Origin: DASVFB01 sp963815965
GTDB lineage: Bacteria > Actinomycetota > Thermoleophilia > Gaiellales > Gaiellaceae
Assembly (NCBI GenBank): GCA_963815965.1
Contig: CAWFIT010000006.1
Location: forward strand, 1 to 64,000
DNA length: 64,000 bases
Reading direction: 5' to 3'
In this document: positions 10,174 to 18,270 of the stretch, piece after piece
Layout of the letters: each line of letters opens with the position of its first letter
Numbering within the stretch: position 1 is the stretch's first letter
Notes under the pieces: model-generated
Seen by the model: the letters and a program-made list of their open reading frames with translations, nothing else
The model's database searches: none
Told to the model about the DNA's origin: nothing
Program-made: the position numbers and the translations under genes

Positions 10174-10249
10174 CAGTTCGGACGACCGTCTCGAACTCGC
10201 CGAGTTCGTCCCAGTCGTCCGAATAGAGGCGGAAGCGGAAGCCGCTCAC
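10174..10249 (-). pseudogene. 5' fragment of the small-protein family (copy B)
   Basis: Starting with GTG at 10249, it encodes SGFRFRLYSDDWDELGEFET and then VVPNWS if one base is restored, closely matching copy A, and diverges just after that point. It runs in frame with the end of the preceding secreted-protein fragment. Confidence 0.45.
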
Positions 10250-10254
10250 TCGAC

Positions 10255-10690
10255 GGGCGTCATCGGCGTGTAGCGACCCGCTCACGTAACCACGAAGGAG
10301 GTGTGCAGCGAACCGGCCGCGCCGCAGGACGATGTCGATCGGCCAGCGGCCGGGTGTCGTGCGCGTCCCGACCTTCCACGTCCAGGAGACGCGGCCAGCG
10401 CGTGCGCGCTGCGCGTAGAGGCCGGCGGCGGAGGAGGGGCCGGACTTGTAGGTGACGACGATCGCGCAACTCGTCCCGGTCGGGACGGCGACAGTCAGGG
10501 TCGCGTGCGAGCCGGCTCTGACCGGCGAGGTGAGCGAGACGAGCTTCACCTTCCCCTTCGCCGACGAGGGCGGCGCTGGCGTGCCACTCGCTGTCAGGCA
10601 GCGGAACGCGATGACCGGGTGGAGCTCGATCGCGTTCGGGGCGAACCGGTTTGGCCGTGGTAGAAGTCGAAGAACAGGTCGAACTCAAAC
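10255..10690 (-). pseudogene. C-terminal fragment of a secreted protein
   Basis: Reading across a frameshift near 10640, the segment begins FFDFYHGQTG and continues APNAIELHPVIAFRCL, a pairing found at the end of nuclease-fold secreted proteins of actinobacteria. It then has VKLVSLTSPVRAGSHATLTV and SWTWKVGTRTTPGRWPI, an immunoglobulin-like cell-surface tail. Nothing before FFDFYHG is present: the upstream gene stops at 10701. It is therefore a truncated remnant, possibly moved as a piece, that ends against copy B. Confidence 0.5.
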
Positions 10691-10700
10691 GAGACAGCGT

Positions 10701-11468
10701 TCAGCTGGGCATGGGCTCTTCTGTGGATTGGTCGGGAGGCTCGGGTGCCGGCGTACTTCCTGATCTGCTGCCTACGGTAGGAGGCACTGGCGGCGAGGGC
10801 GGTGGCTGTCGCGTCCGCGCGGCAAGGACGATCAACGCGGTGCTGCCCCCAACCACGAGCACGCCGCCGAGGAGCAACCCGAGCGCGACCCAGAGCAGGA
10901 AAGACAGCTTGGCGCCAAGGTCGATGTCGGCGGCGACACCACGCGAGCCGTCGGCATTCATGAGGACGACTGACCAGTCGCCGTCGCGCACCTTCCACGT
11001 CAGCGTCTGTGTTCCCACCCCGGAGGCGGAGGCCGCCCAGAAGCGCTGATCCGTCGGCGGACCTTGCGGTGCGCCTCCCGTGACTGGAAGGTACGTGACT
11101 CGGAAGGGATCGAACTCGATGTCCTCGACATTCGCGTGGGCGACGGGTCCCAGGTACTTGGCGACATCCGCCTCCGGCCCGATGCCGATGAAGAGCGTCT
11201 TCGCGCCGGGACTCTCGCCGCGGATTCGAACCTTGCCGAACCAGCTGTCGTTCAACACCGAGCCCGCTCCGTCGGTATCGACTTCGAGGCGCGTGCGCGT
11301 CAGCGCGTAGGTCGGCGTCGCAAACCGCTCGGTCGGCGTCGTCAGGTAGCCGTCCTCGCGCTGCGTGCGGTCGGCCCAGAGCAGGAAGCCTCCCCCTGCC
11401 AGAACGGCGACCCCGAACAGGACGCCGATGCCGCCGAGGACTATGAGGACGACGCGACCCGCGCTCAC
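10701..11468 (-). CDS. Two-helix membrane protein of unknown function
   Basis: 255 residues. An N-terminal membrane helix (VVLIVLGGIGVLFGVAVLAG) is followed by an extracytoplasmic domain of about 150 residues (TKTLFIGIGPEADVAKYLG-like segment, TQTLTWKVRDGDWSVVLMN), a second helix (LLLGGVLVVGGSTALIVLAA) and a proline-rich cytoplasmic tail. The layout and the phrase GPxxxVxxYL are common in uncharacterised actinobacterial membrane proteins. No operon partner is evident. The reading frame is unbroken. Confidence 0.65.
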   Translation of the reverse strand: MSAGRVVLIVLGGIGVLFGVAVLAGGGFLLWADRTQREDGYLTTPTERFATPTYALTRTRLEVDTDGAGSVLNDSWFGKVRIRGESPGAKTLFIGIGPEADVAKYLGPVAHANVEDIEFDPFRVTYLPVTGGAPQGPPTDQRFWAASASGVGTQTLTWKVRDGDWSVVLMNADGSRGVAADIDLGAKLSFLLWVALGLLLGGVLVVGGSTALIVLAARTRQPPPSPPVPPTVGSRSGSTPAPEPPDQSTEEPMPS

Positions 11469-11787
11469 TGGAACCGAAGGGCTTCAGCTGGGCGGCCTAG
11501 CGCCGCGCTCGATGCAGCGACAGCCGTGGCTGCGACCCGATAGACGACGGCGAAGATGACACCGAGGTTGACCCATAACATGCAAGACGTCAAGGCGGCG
11601 GCAGGCCTGCGTACGGGATCGCAGGACGGCACAACCTGAATCCGGAGTCCCACGCTCGCGCCACGCGCTGCGGGGGTACCCGTCAGGGCGGATCGCGAAG
11701 TCGTTTGACGTGGACGACTGTCGCGCGCAACGCGCGGACCGCTCAGAAGCGCGCTCACCGCGGCTCCGCCTATGTCCCGCGAATGGG
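11469..11787. other. Intergenic stretch without a recognised gene
   Basis: Open frames are present on the minus strand but look like GC-driven shadows. I see no motif, repeat or RNA in it. Confidence 0.4.
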
Positions 11788-11993
11788 TCACGAACCACCA
11801 AGCCGCGTCACCCACGCGTGCCCGAACGCGTTCGGGTTCGGCGGCGGCTCGACACGCTCGACGCGGTAGCCGCGACCGCCGTCGGTTAGCTCCGCGCCGA
11901 CCGTGAGCGGCTCGCTCCGGTAGCGCATTCCGCTCCGCCGTCCTCGAAGTGGACGAGGTATCTGATCTGCGAGTCACGCCAGTCGGCTCCCAT
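11788..11993 (-). CDS. Small hypothetical protein, one frameshift
   Basis: Correcting one base near 11925 gives about 67 residues: MGADWRDSQIRYLVHFEDGG, then RYRSEPLTVGAELTDGG, YRVERVEPPPNPNAFGHAW. The acidic, aromatic pattern and strand-like spacing resemble small actinobacterial single-domain proteins. It lies divergently from the L,D-transpeptidase gene. Function unknown. Confidence 0.4.
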
Positions 11994-12122
11994 CGAGGTC
12001 TCCTCTCCGCAGCGTGCACCGGACGCGAAGCGCACGCGCTCGGAGTCTTCTGGCATGAGCCCCCATTGCTTACCCTCACGCGCTGGCAGGAAGGTCGCGT
12101 CCATCGCAGAACCCGCATCGAC

Positions 12123-12857
12123 ATGGGGGCGTCGCTTCGGCGAGCACACGAAGGCGAAGAGCGGCTCCTGCCGCACGCCGGCCGCTTGGGTCGTGGCGTC
12201 GGCGGGCTGCGTCGTCGCCGGCTAGTCGCCGGGATCGTTGTCGTGCTTGCGCTTCCTGGCACCGCGTCCGCGGCTGAACTGCGCTACGGCGACCATGGCC
12301 ACTCGGTCGCGTCGCTGCAGAGGCGGCTCGTCGCGCTCGGCTACCTGCAACCCGACGGAGTCGACGGCGTCTTCGGCGACCAGACCTGGTACGCCGTAGT
12401 TGCCCTTCAAGGCTGGGAACAAATAGTCCGCGACGGCGTGGTCGGGCCGCAGACCCGCCAGACGCTGAGGCACGCACAGGCGCCGCAACCGTGGCTGCGA
12501 CTGCGACGCGCGTTAGAAATCGACCTGACTCGCCAAGTGCTGCTGGTCGTCGCGCAGGGCGCGGTTCGACGCGTCGTGCACGCGTCGACAGGAGCGACGT
12601 TGGCGACGCCCGAAGGACGTTTCACCGTGACCCGTCGCGTCAGAAGAAGCTGGTCGCGCAGCTATCACGTCTGGCTGCCGTACGCGCTGTACTTCCATGA
12701 CGGGTTCGCGATCCACGCCTTCCCCATCGTTCCCGACCAGCCCGCCAGTCACGGCTGCATTCGGATCTCTCTTCAAGATGCAGCCTTCGTCTTCCAAGCA
12801 TCGCCGATCGGTACGCCAGTCCTGATCCGCGGCGCAAACCACGCCCCCAGCCTCTAG
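12123..12857 (+). CDS. L,D-transpeptidase with peptidoglycan-binding domain
   Basis: Cross-links or anchors to peptidoglycan through 3-3 links. After a signal segment (VAGIVVVLALPGTASAAE) there is a PG_binding_1 domain (GDHGHSVASLQRRLVALGYL, DGVFGDQTWYAVVALQ) and a YkuD catalytic domain with IDLTRQVLLVV, ATPEGRFTV and the catalytic SHGCIRIS, whose cysteine is the nucleophile. About 245 residues from the ATG at 12123, a normal size for this family; a later GTG is also possible. It acts outside the membrane. The reading frame is intact. Confidence 0.85.
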   Translation: MGASLRRAHEGEERLLPHAGRLGRGVGGLRRRRLVAGIVVVLALPGTASAAELRYGDHGHSVASLQRRLVALGYLQPDGVDGVFGDQTWYAVVALQGWEQIVRDGVVGPQTRQTLRHAQAPQPWLRLRRALEIDLTRQVLLVVAQGAVRRVVHASTGATLATPEGRFTVTRRVRRSWSRSYHVWLPYALYFHDGFAIHAFPIVPDQPASHGCIRISLQDAAFVFQASPIGTPVLIRGANHAPSL

Positions 12858-12928
12858 GGTCGACGCTCAACCGAACCCAGCTTGTCCGCGCGGCAGTTAG
12901 GCTCGGGCTGTCTAGGGAAGATTGGTCG

Positions 12929-13357
12929 GTGGTTGCGGAAGAGAAGATCCGCGTTCTCGTCGTCGACGACGATCCGAACTTCGTCGATGCCGCAAGGGCG
13001 ATGCTGGCAGCCGATCAGCGCCTCGAGGTGGTGGGCGGGGCCAGCAACGGCGAAGAAGCTGTCGCGAAGGCGGCCGCGTTGCATCCCCATGTCGTCGCGA
13101 TGGATGTGGTGATGCCGGGGATGGATGGCCTGGAGGCGGCGCGGATAATTCGAAGAAGGGAGCCGGGGTGTCGGGTTGTCCTTGTCAGCGGCTCGATTTT
13201 TGTCGAGCGCGAAGAGGAGGGTTTGGAGGTGGCGCGCGCTGCGGGAGCCTCCGCCTATGTCGTTGAGTCGAGAGCCGTAATCGATTTAGCCGATGCTGTG
13301 GTCTCCGTAGCTCGCGCCAGCGGGAGCGCCGACTCGACGGTCGAGCCTGGGCCCTGA
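12929..13357 (+). CDS. Single-domain response regulator lacking the usual lysine
   Basis: 142 residues from a GTG start. Receiver domain with acidic pocket (VLVVDDDPNFVDAAR), phosphoacceptor aspartate in VVAMDVVMPGMDG and the switch serine in VVLVSGS. At the beta-5 position where receivers have Lys (typically GYLLK) the sequence is AYVVES, so the conserved lysine is replaced by glutamate. There is no output domain. It may be a CheY-like phosphate carrier or a degenerate receiver. No kinase gene lies beside it. Confidence 0.8.
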   Translation: MVAEEKIRVLVVDDDPNFVDAARAMLAADQRLEVVGGASNGEEAVAKAAALHPHVVAMDVVMPGMDGLEAARIIRRREPGCRVVLVSGSIFVEREEEGLEVARAAGASAYVVESRAVIDLADAVVSVARASGSADSTVEPGP

Positions 13358-13477
13358 CCCGCCCCACGGGCACCCGCCACCAGTCGGCCAGCCCTTGCAG
13401 TGCCGACAGCGTCCTCGAATTGGTTTGGAACGTGACAAGCCAAACCCCTCTCTAATGCGCTCGAAACCGTCGCGACC

Positions 13478-13747
13478 GTGGCATGCCTCCTTCGCCATGA
13501 TTCCGCCGGCGTGGATCATCTCCGTCCGTCCTTCCAACTAGACCAACCGCTCGACGCTGCGTTGAAGTCGCGTCTCCGGGCGGTTCTCGCTGGCCGGCGC
13601 GTGACGGAGGCGGAGTTGCGCACGCTGTTTGAAGAGGGCCGCGCGTGCTCGCTTATCTTGAGTGGCGAGCTTGAGCACACCGAACAACGCCTGGCCGATA
13701 TGCGAGGAGGGCGGCGCGTTTCGCTCAATCCCGCCGCCCTCCTCTGA
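13478..13747 (+). CDS. Small hypothetical protein
   Basis: Up to 89 residues, with a helical core LKSRLRAVLAGRRVTEAELR and EEGRACSLILSGELEHTEQR. The first 15 or so residues look unlikely and a later GTG may be the true start. Codon use matches neighbours. I do not recognise the family. Confidence 0.4.
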   Translation: MACLLRHDSAGVDHLRPSFQLDQPLDAALKSRLRAVLAGRRVTEAELRTLFEEGRACSLILSGELEHTEQRLADMRGGRRVSLNPAALL

Positions 13748-13831
13748 TACTGCGGACCGCCGGATGAGGAAGACCGGCAGCTGCGCTGGTCGCGGCGTGG
13801 TACGACGACTGGCGCAGCTACCCGGCCGCGT

Positions 13832-13860
13832 GAGAAGGCCCGGCATTCCCGGGCCTTCTC
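13832..13860. terminator. Strong hairpin terminator
   Basis: GAGAAGGCCCGG (13832-13843) pairs perfectly with 13849-13860 across a 5-base loop. It lies between the end of the small plus-strand gene and the end of the convergent secreted-protein gene, so it can serve both. Confidence 0.7.
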
Positions 13861-13883
13861 ATTCCCACGTCAGCGAGCGACTA

Positions 13884-14441
13884 CTACGTGAGGTAGGCGA
13901 TCGCAGGCCCGCAGATGTCGACGCCGTCCCGCACGGGGTGTGGCCCGTGCACCGTCTCCTCGAGCGAGATCAGGTCGCCGGTCGCGATGTCAAACGTGGC
14001 GACGCTGTCGATCACGCCGGCTCCGAGGATCGGCTTCCCGTCGGCATCCTTGAGCACCGGGCCGTTCGGGATCTTGAACTTCAGCACGAGCCCGGCTGAG
14101 TGCTCAGTGAACGTGACGGTGCCGTCCCCATTGTCGACGCCGGAGCCCATGTCGACTGCGGCATTCGAGGTCTCAAGCGACTTGCCGGTCGAGGACGCGG
14201 TGAAGACGTTCCTGAAGCTCTCCGTCGCGTGGAACGAGCCGCTCGCGTCCTGCATGTAGGTGAAGGTGCCCGTGTCAATCTCCGTTCCGTCGATGCCGCA
14301 AAAGCTCGATGGGAACGGCCCCTCGACAACCGACTCGTGGTCGCGGACGACAGGCTGCCCCGCCAAACCGACGGCCGGGATCGCCGCCGCGACGACCGCG
14401 ACCGCTGCGGCGGCCACGAAACGCATGCGCGTGTGCTGCAT
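13884..14441 (-). CDS. Secreted protein of unknown function
   Basis: 185 residues. A signal peptide (RFVAAAAVAVVAAAIPAVGLAG) is followed by a beta-rich domain with two cysteines (SSFCGIDGTEIDTGTFTYMQ and GVDICGPAIAYL) that could form a disulfide joining the start and end of the domain. The ATG at 14441 is preceded by AAGGAGGAG at good spacing, so the start is firm. Other residues suggest a small beta-barrel. No family recognised. Confidence 0.65.
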   Translation of the reverse strand: MQHTRMRFVAAAAVAVVAAAIPAVGLAGQPVVRDHESVVEGPFPSSFCGIDGTEIDTGTFTYMQDASGSFHATESFRNVFTASSTGKSLETSNAAVDMGSGVDNGDGTVTFTEHSAGLVLKFKIPNGPVLKDADGKPILGAGVIDSVATFDIATGDLISLEETVHGPHPVRDGVDICGPAIAYLT

Positions 14442-14522
14442 CTCTCCTCCTTTCTTCGTGTTTCGGGGTGATCGTCCGCCGAGGCCCTATCGAGCCGCTA
14501 TCGAGCTGCTACCGGCCGCTCG

Positions 14523-14750
14523 ATGCTCGAGTTCTGGGCGCGCTCGAGATGGTCGGGGACAAGGGGCCGCTCCGGCTCGGCGGCCCGCCGCCGCGCGCGA
14601 CCCCTCGCCCTCCTGCTCCTCAACGCGAACCGAGTGGTCTCGATCGATCGGCTTGCCGAGGAGCTCTGCACAGGCGCTCCGCCCGTGACCGCGGTCACGC
14701 AGGTGCAGGTGCAGCGGCAGATCTGCCACGCGCCTGCAATCGAAGGTGAT
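14523..14750 (+). pseudogene. N-terminal fragment of a SARP/AfsR-type regulator
   Basis: Across two frameshifts the segment reads LGALEMVGDKGPLRLGG, then LALLLLNANRVVSIDRLAEE and PVTAVTQVQVQRQI, the winged-helix DNA-binding start of SARP-type transcription activators. It stops within about 75 residues, before the BTAD domain. No downstream part is visible, so this is a remnant, not a working gene. Confidence 0.6.
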
Positions 14751-14823
14751 CCTCCCTCTGTCGTCGCCGGCGCGTTAACGCGAGGTCGGAAGTGGACATC
14801 TCGACGCCGCAGAAGATCACGTC

Positions 14824-15023
14824 GTGTTCAAGTTCTTCCTCGTCGATGAGGCCGGTGATGTGCAAGATCCCGCCGGGGTTCCTGACGGCGGTCCCGAACT
14901 GGACGATGGGTGATCACGGTCGGAAGCGGCGAGCAGCTGCGCGTGGTCGCGATCGACGACTTCCCGCACGCGGAGCTCGTCGAGCAAGACGTTCGCGCGA
15001 TCTTCACCGTCGAGCCCGTGTAG
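14824..15023 (+). CDS. Small protein of the dispersed family (copy C)
   Basis: About 68 residues with two frameshifts: VFKFFLVDEAGDVQDPAG, then FLTAVPNWTMGD, then ITVGSGEQLRVVAIDDFPHA and RAIFTVEPV with a stop at 15021. The pattern matches copy A at 8854 (F-x-F-x-L, VPNW, GD, R-x-V-x-I, VE-x-V). It is placed between fragments of two regulators. Function unknown. Confidence 0.5.
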
Positions 15024-15102
15024 CCGGTGACTGTGCCCAATCCGTGCCTAAACGTCCCGGCGATGATCGGCCCAGCGACTCGAGCGCTTCCGCTGGTTTC
15101 GC

Positions 15103-15260
15103 TCAGTAAGCCATATCGCGCCACGTCGGTCCACCCACCACCACCCGGCCTCCAACACGCCACACGTTGACCACGAACGGCCCGGGGTGCACGGCCTGCA
15201 ACTTCCGCCGCAGGCGCGACGCGTGCGAATCGAACGTGCGCGTTCGCCCTAGCATGCGTC
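15103..15260 (-). pseudogene. C-terminal fragment of an OmpR-type winged-helix regulator
   Basis: The minus strand encodes RTRTFDSHASRLRRKLQAV, PGPFVVNVWRVGGRVV and ends WRDMAY at a stop at 15103. This is the recognition helix and wing of an OmpR/PhoB effector domain (usual motif VWGVGYRL). No receiver domain or upstream coding is visible, so it is a remnant of about 50 codons. Confidence 0.6.
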
Positions 15261-15345
15261 AGTGCCAACGCCTGTCCCGGAAGCCAGGTCATTTTACGCT
15301 CCGAAAACGTCTCGAACATCGACGGGTGACAGTGCCGGGTAAGGC

Positions 15346-15399
15346 TGAGTAGAGAACCATCCACCCGACTGATGAGTAGAGAACCATCCACCCGACTGA
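15346..15399 (+). repeat. Tandem 27-bp direct repeat in the leader of the cysteine-repeat gene
   Basis: Two perfect, adjacent 27-base copies (15346-15372 and 15373-15399) begin TGAGTAGAGAACCATCCACC. The second abuts the ribosome binding site AGGAG, and the ATG follows at 15415. The position suggests an operator or translational control element; a replication slip is an alternative. Confidence 0.75.
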
Positions 15400-15414
15400 G
15401 GAGTTGATCGTCCC

Positions 15415-16224
15415 ATGAAACGACTCGTTATCGTGGCATTACTCGCTTTCGCCGTCTCGACCGTCGTTGCGACGGCCGCGCCTGGAAGCGACGCGACGAA
15501 GAACGCCAACGCGGCATGTACCGCGTTGAAGGCGAAGATCGGCGCAACTGCTTTCACGCAGGCTTACGCGACGTTTGGACGGTGCGTCTCGAGCATGGCG
15601 CCGGTCGAGCAGCAAAACCTGACGAGCGCTAACGCGTCGTGCACGGCGGAGCAGAACGACGCGACCTTCGCTGTGAGTCACGGCGGCAAGACGTTCGGCC
15701 AGTTCTACGGGACCGGGAAGAAGAGCCGGAACGCCTTCGGCAACTGCGTCTCGGCGAAGGCGAAGGCCTCGTCGAAGGCCGAGGGGCAGGACCGCCCGAA
15801 CCCGGCGCGCACGTGCCGCGCCGAGCGCACTCTGATGGGCGTTGCACCGTTCGGCGCGCTGTACGGCAAGAACGCGAATGATCGAAACGCGTTCGGCAAG
15901 TGCGTCGCCAAGGCTGCGCGTGCGCAGACGCAGAATGAACTGAATGCGACAGCGGCGTGCCGTGCCGAGCAAGGCGACGCGACCTTCGTGGCGGCGCATT
16001 CGGGCAAGACCTTCGCCCAGTTCTACGGGACGAACGCCGACCAGTCGAATGCATTCGGCAAATGCGTCTCGGCGAAGGCCGGCGAGAAGGGGCAGTCGCA
16101 GCAGCAGGCGAAGGTCGCGGCGGCCAAGGCCTGCTGGAGCGAGCGGACCGCGAGTCCGTCTGCGTTCCGCACGAAGTACGGCACGTTCGGTCACTGCGTG
16201 TCGCTGAAGGCAAGCGGCAAGTAG
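15415..16224 (+). CDS. Secreted cysteine-repeat protein, five repeats
   Basis: 269 residues with a signal peptide (LVIVALLAFAVSTVVATAAP). The mature part is five repeats, each with one cysteine near its start (C-x2-E-R/Q) and one near its end (NAFGKCVS). Repeats 1, 3 and 5 are short (about 30-40 residues); repeats 2 and 4 are longer and contain HxGKTFxQFYGT. Ten cysteines are regularly placed, suggesting one disulfide per repeat. A three-repeat paralogue lies at 55262. AGGAG precedes the ATG. Function unknown; the alanine- and lysine-rich helical character suggests an extracellular or cell-wall helical-repeat protein. Confidence 0.75.
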   Translation: MKRLVIVALLAFAVSTVVATAAPGSDATKNANAACTALKAKIGATAFTQAYATFGRCVSSMAPVEQQNLTSANASCTAEQNDATFAVSHGGKTFGQFYGTGKKSRNAFGNCVSAKAKASSKAEGQDRPNPARTCRAERTLMGVAPFGALYGKNANDRNAFGKCVAKAARAQTQNELNATAACRAEQGDATFVAAHSGKTFAQFYGTNADQSNAFGKCVSAKAGEKGQSQQQAKVAAAKACWSERTASPSAFRTKYGTFGHCVSLKASGK

Positions 16225-16239
16225 CACTGAAGCAGGAGC

Positions 16240-16269
16240 GGCGCCGGCCGCGCGCATGCGGCCGGCGCC
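16240..16269 (+). terminator. Hairpin terminator after the cysteine-repeat gene
   Basis: GGCGCCGGCCGC (16240-16251) pairs perfectly with 16258-16269 across a 6-base loop, 15 bases after the stop codon. There is no T-run, as is common in GC-rich genomes. Confidence 0.6.
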
Positions 16270-16397
16270 GATGACCGTCACAGCACGAACAGATCGACGA
16301 CTGTCGCAACGAGGCCGGCAATGGCCGCTGTCCTGAACGCGTCCGTGCCCGCCATCTCGACACCGCTGGCGAACGGCGATAGCGTCGCTGCCGCGGA

Positions 16398-16476
16398 GTG
16401 TTCAAGTTCTTCCTCGTCGACGAGCATGACCAGGTCGGAGATCCGCCGGCTTCATAACGGCGGTCCCACCGTGCAC
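16398..16476 (+). pseudogene. 5' fragment of the small-protein family (copy D)
   Basis: It encodes VFKFFLVDEHDQVGDPPA and then, one base out of frame, FITAVP, matching copy C. It then diverges, close to where copy B also stops matching. Confidence 0.45.
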
Positions 16477-16600
16477 ACGCCCACTAGAAGGGCGAGAAGT
16501 CGAGCGCAAACAACGCTTGCTACCTAGCACGCGATGGTGCGAGCGGCTTCTCGATCCGGTGTTCGATCAGTTCCGGCCGCGTCCGAATAACCAACGGGAA

Positions 16601-16846
16601 CTACTCGAACCGCAGCCCGCGTCGCTCGTACGCCTTGCGGATGCGGGCCAGCTTGGCGGGCGTCTCCTCGAACCGCGGCGCCGTCTTCACCCCGGCCCTC
16701 GCCAACTCCTTCCAGGCGCTGTTCGCGATCTCGATCGCGTCCGGGCGGTCGAGCAGGTACTTCTCGTTTGCACCGAGCGGCTCCCCCGGCACGGTGCCGA
16801 GGGCTGCGCGGACGCAGTCTCGGTAGTACCTCGCGTGGTCGTTCAC
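16601..16846 (-). CDS. Small hypothetical protein, 81 residues
   Basis: GTG start preceded by AAGGAG at 6 bases. The product is helical and charged: NDHARYYRDCVRAALGTVP, NEKYLLDRPDAIEIANSAWK, KLARIRKAYERRGLRFE. The intact frame, codon use and ribosome site support a real gene. It lies next to the tRNA-Val fragment that marks the edge of a putative inserted segment. Not recognised; could be an accessory protein of a mobile element. Confidence 0.5.
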   Translation of the reverse strand: MNDHARYYRDCVRAALGTVPGEPLGANEKYLLDRPDAIEIANSAWKELARAGVKTAPRFEETPAKLARIRKAYERRGLRFE

Positions 16847-17028
16847 TTCTTCTCCTTAGCCGGTGTTGATCGCGGTTCGACGACGAACCGGCGTAGCCGG
16901 GTTTAGACCGCGTTATTTCAATTATTCGCCTTCGTGTTCTCGCCTGGATAACAGATTCGCGCGCATGTGACCATTTTGTGACCACGCGCAGGCGTGCTAC
17001 AACTCGACCGGGCTGCACGGGAACGAAG

Positions 17029-17052
17029 AAACCCGCCGTTAGCAGCGGGTTT
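17029..17052 (-). terminator. Hairpin terminator beside the tRNA-Val fragment
   Basis: AAACCCGC and GCGGGTTT pair perfectly across 8 bases. It lies just beyond the 3' end of the truncated tRNA-Val copy, mirroring the terminator that follows the intact tRNA at 21567-21582. Confidence 0.65.
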
Positions 17053-17058
17053 CGGAGA

Positions 17059-17101
17059 TGGGCGGTACTGGGCTCGAACCAGTGACCCCCAGCTTGTCGA
17101 G
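17059..17101 (-). repeat. 43-bp duplicate of the 3' half of tRNA-Val (putative attachment site)
   Basis: Identical over 43 bases to 21594-21636, the part of the intact tRNA-Val gene from the anticodon loop to the 3' end. The 5' half of the tRNA is absent here. Direct orientation and the 3'-end position are the hallmarks of integration into a tRNA gene, which would make this the far end of a 4.5-kb insertion. Confidence 0.8.
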
Positions 17102-17290
17102 ACGTGGCAGGTGTTCGCACCCGTTCACACCCGTTCGCTCAACCCGCCTGGTTACAGGGGTTGCGCTACGGCGTACCGAACCCGTCCGAACGGGAACGAA
17201 CGCCAGGTGTTCCCACTGTTACCACCAGGGCGGCGATTACCCCGACTAGGCTCAGGCGACAGCACGCTCGCGCAGGCGAGGGTCGCGGCG

Positions 17291-18270
17291 CTAGTACCAC
17301 GACGGCCCGTACTGCTGGTAGGGCGCTTCGAGTTCCTGCACCTCCTCGTCGGTGAGTTCCAGACCGAGTGCATCGACTGCCTCCGGTAGGTGGTGCGGCT
17401 TGGTTGCGCCGACGATCGGCGCCGAGACGAGCGGGTTGCGCAGGACCCAGGCCAGCGCGATCTGGGCCATGCTCACGCCGCGTGCCTCGGCGAGCTTCTG
17501 CACGGCATTGATGACGGGCTCGTCGTACGGGGAGTCGAACGCCTGAACGACCTTGTCGGTGCTGGAGCGGTGGCTCTGCTCGCCGGCCGGACGGGCGAGG
17601 CGGCCCTTGCCGTTCGGGGAGTACGGCACGAGGCCCACGCCCATGTCGCCGCACATCGCCATCAGCTCGGGTTCGTCGTGGCGGCGCAGCAGGTTGTACT
17701 GATTCTGCATCGACACGAACCGCGTCCAGCCGCCGAGATCCGCCGCGTGCTGCAGCTTTGCGAACTGCCAGGCGTACATCGAGGAGGCGCCGATGTAGCG
17801 CACCTTGCCCGCCTTGATGACGTCGTGCAGCGCCTCCATCGTCTCCTCGACCGGCGTGTCCGGGTCGAAGCGGTGGATCTGGTACAGGTCGATGTAGTCC
17901 GTGCCGAGCCGCGTCAGCGACGCGTCGATCTGTTCGAGGATCGCCTTGCGCGACAGGCCCTCTCCGCCGGGGCCGTCGTGCATCTTCCCGCGCACCTTCG
18001 TCGCGAGCACGATGTCCTCACGGCGGGAGTAGCGGCGTGATCGCGCGGCCGACGATCTCTTCGGACGTGCCGAGTTGATACACGTTCGCGGTGTCCCAGA
18101 ACGTCACGCCGAGCTCGACGGCCTGCTCGAAGAACGGCTGCGCCTTGTCCTCGGTCAGCGCCCACGGATGGGCGTCTGGGGTGGTCGGATCGCCGTAGCT
18201 CATGCAGCCGAGCGCGAGCCGGCTCACCTTCAATCCCGGTGTTTCCCAGGCGGGTGTATTCCATCGTCAC
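17291..18270 (-). CDS. Aldo/keto reductase, two frameshifts
   Basis: NAD(P)H-dependent reductase with a TIM-barrel fold. Three in-register pieces: MTMEYTRLGNTGI (18270), then VSRLALGCMSYGDPTT to FFEQAVELGVTFWDTANVYQ, then LATKVRGKMHDGPGG to the end YQQYGPSWY. The catalytic tetrad is present: Asp and Tyr in FWDTANVY, Lys in LATK, His in YQIHR. Frameshifts near 18235 and 18020 are probably read errors since both sides remain well conserved. Length after correction is about 325, normal for the family. It lies inside the tRNA-bounded segment. Confidence 0.88.

Noticed and set aside
16524..17120. Open frame containing SRQAGGHWFEPSTAHL
   Set aside because: Again a reading of tRNA sequence, here of the partial tRNA-Val copy.
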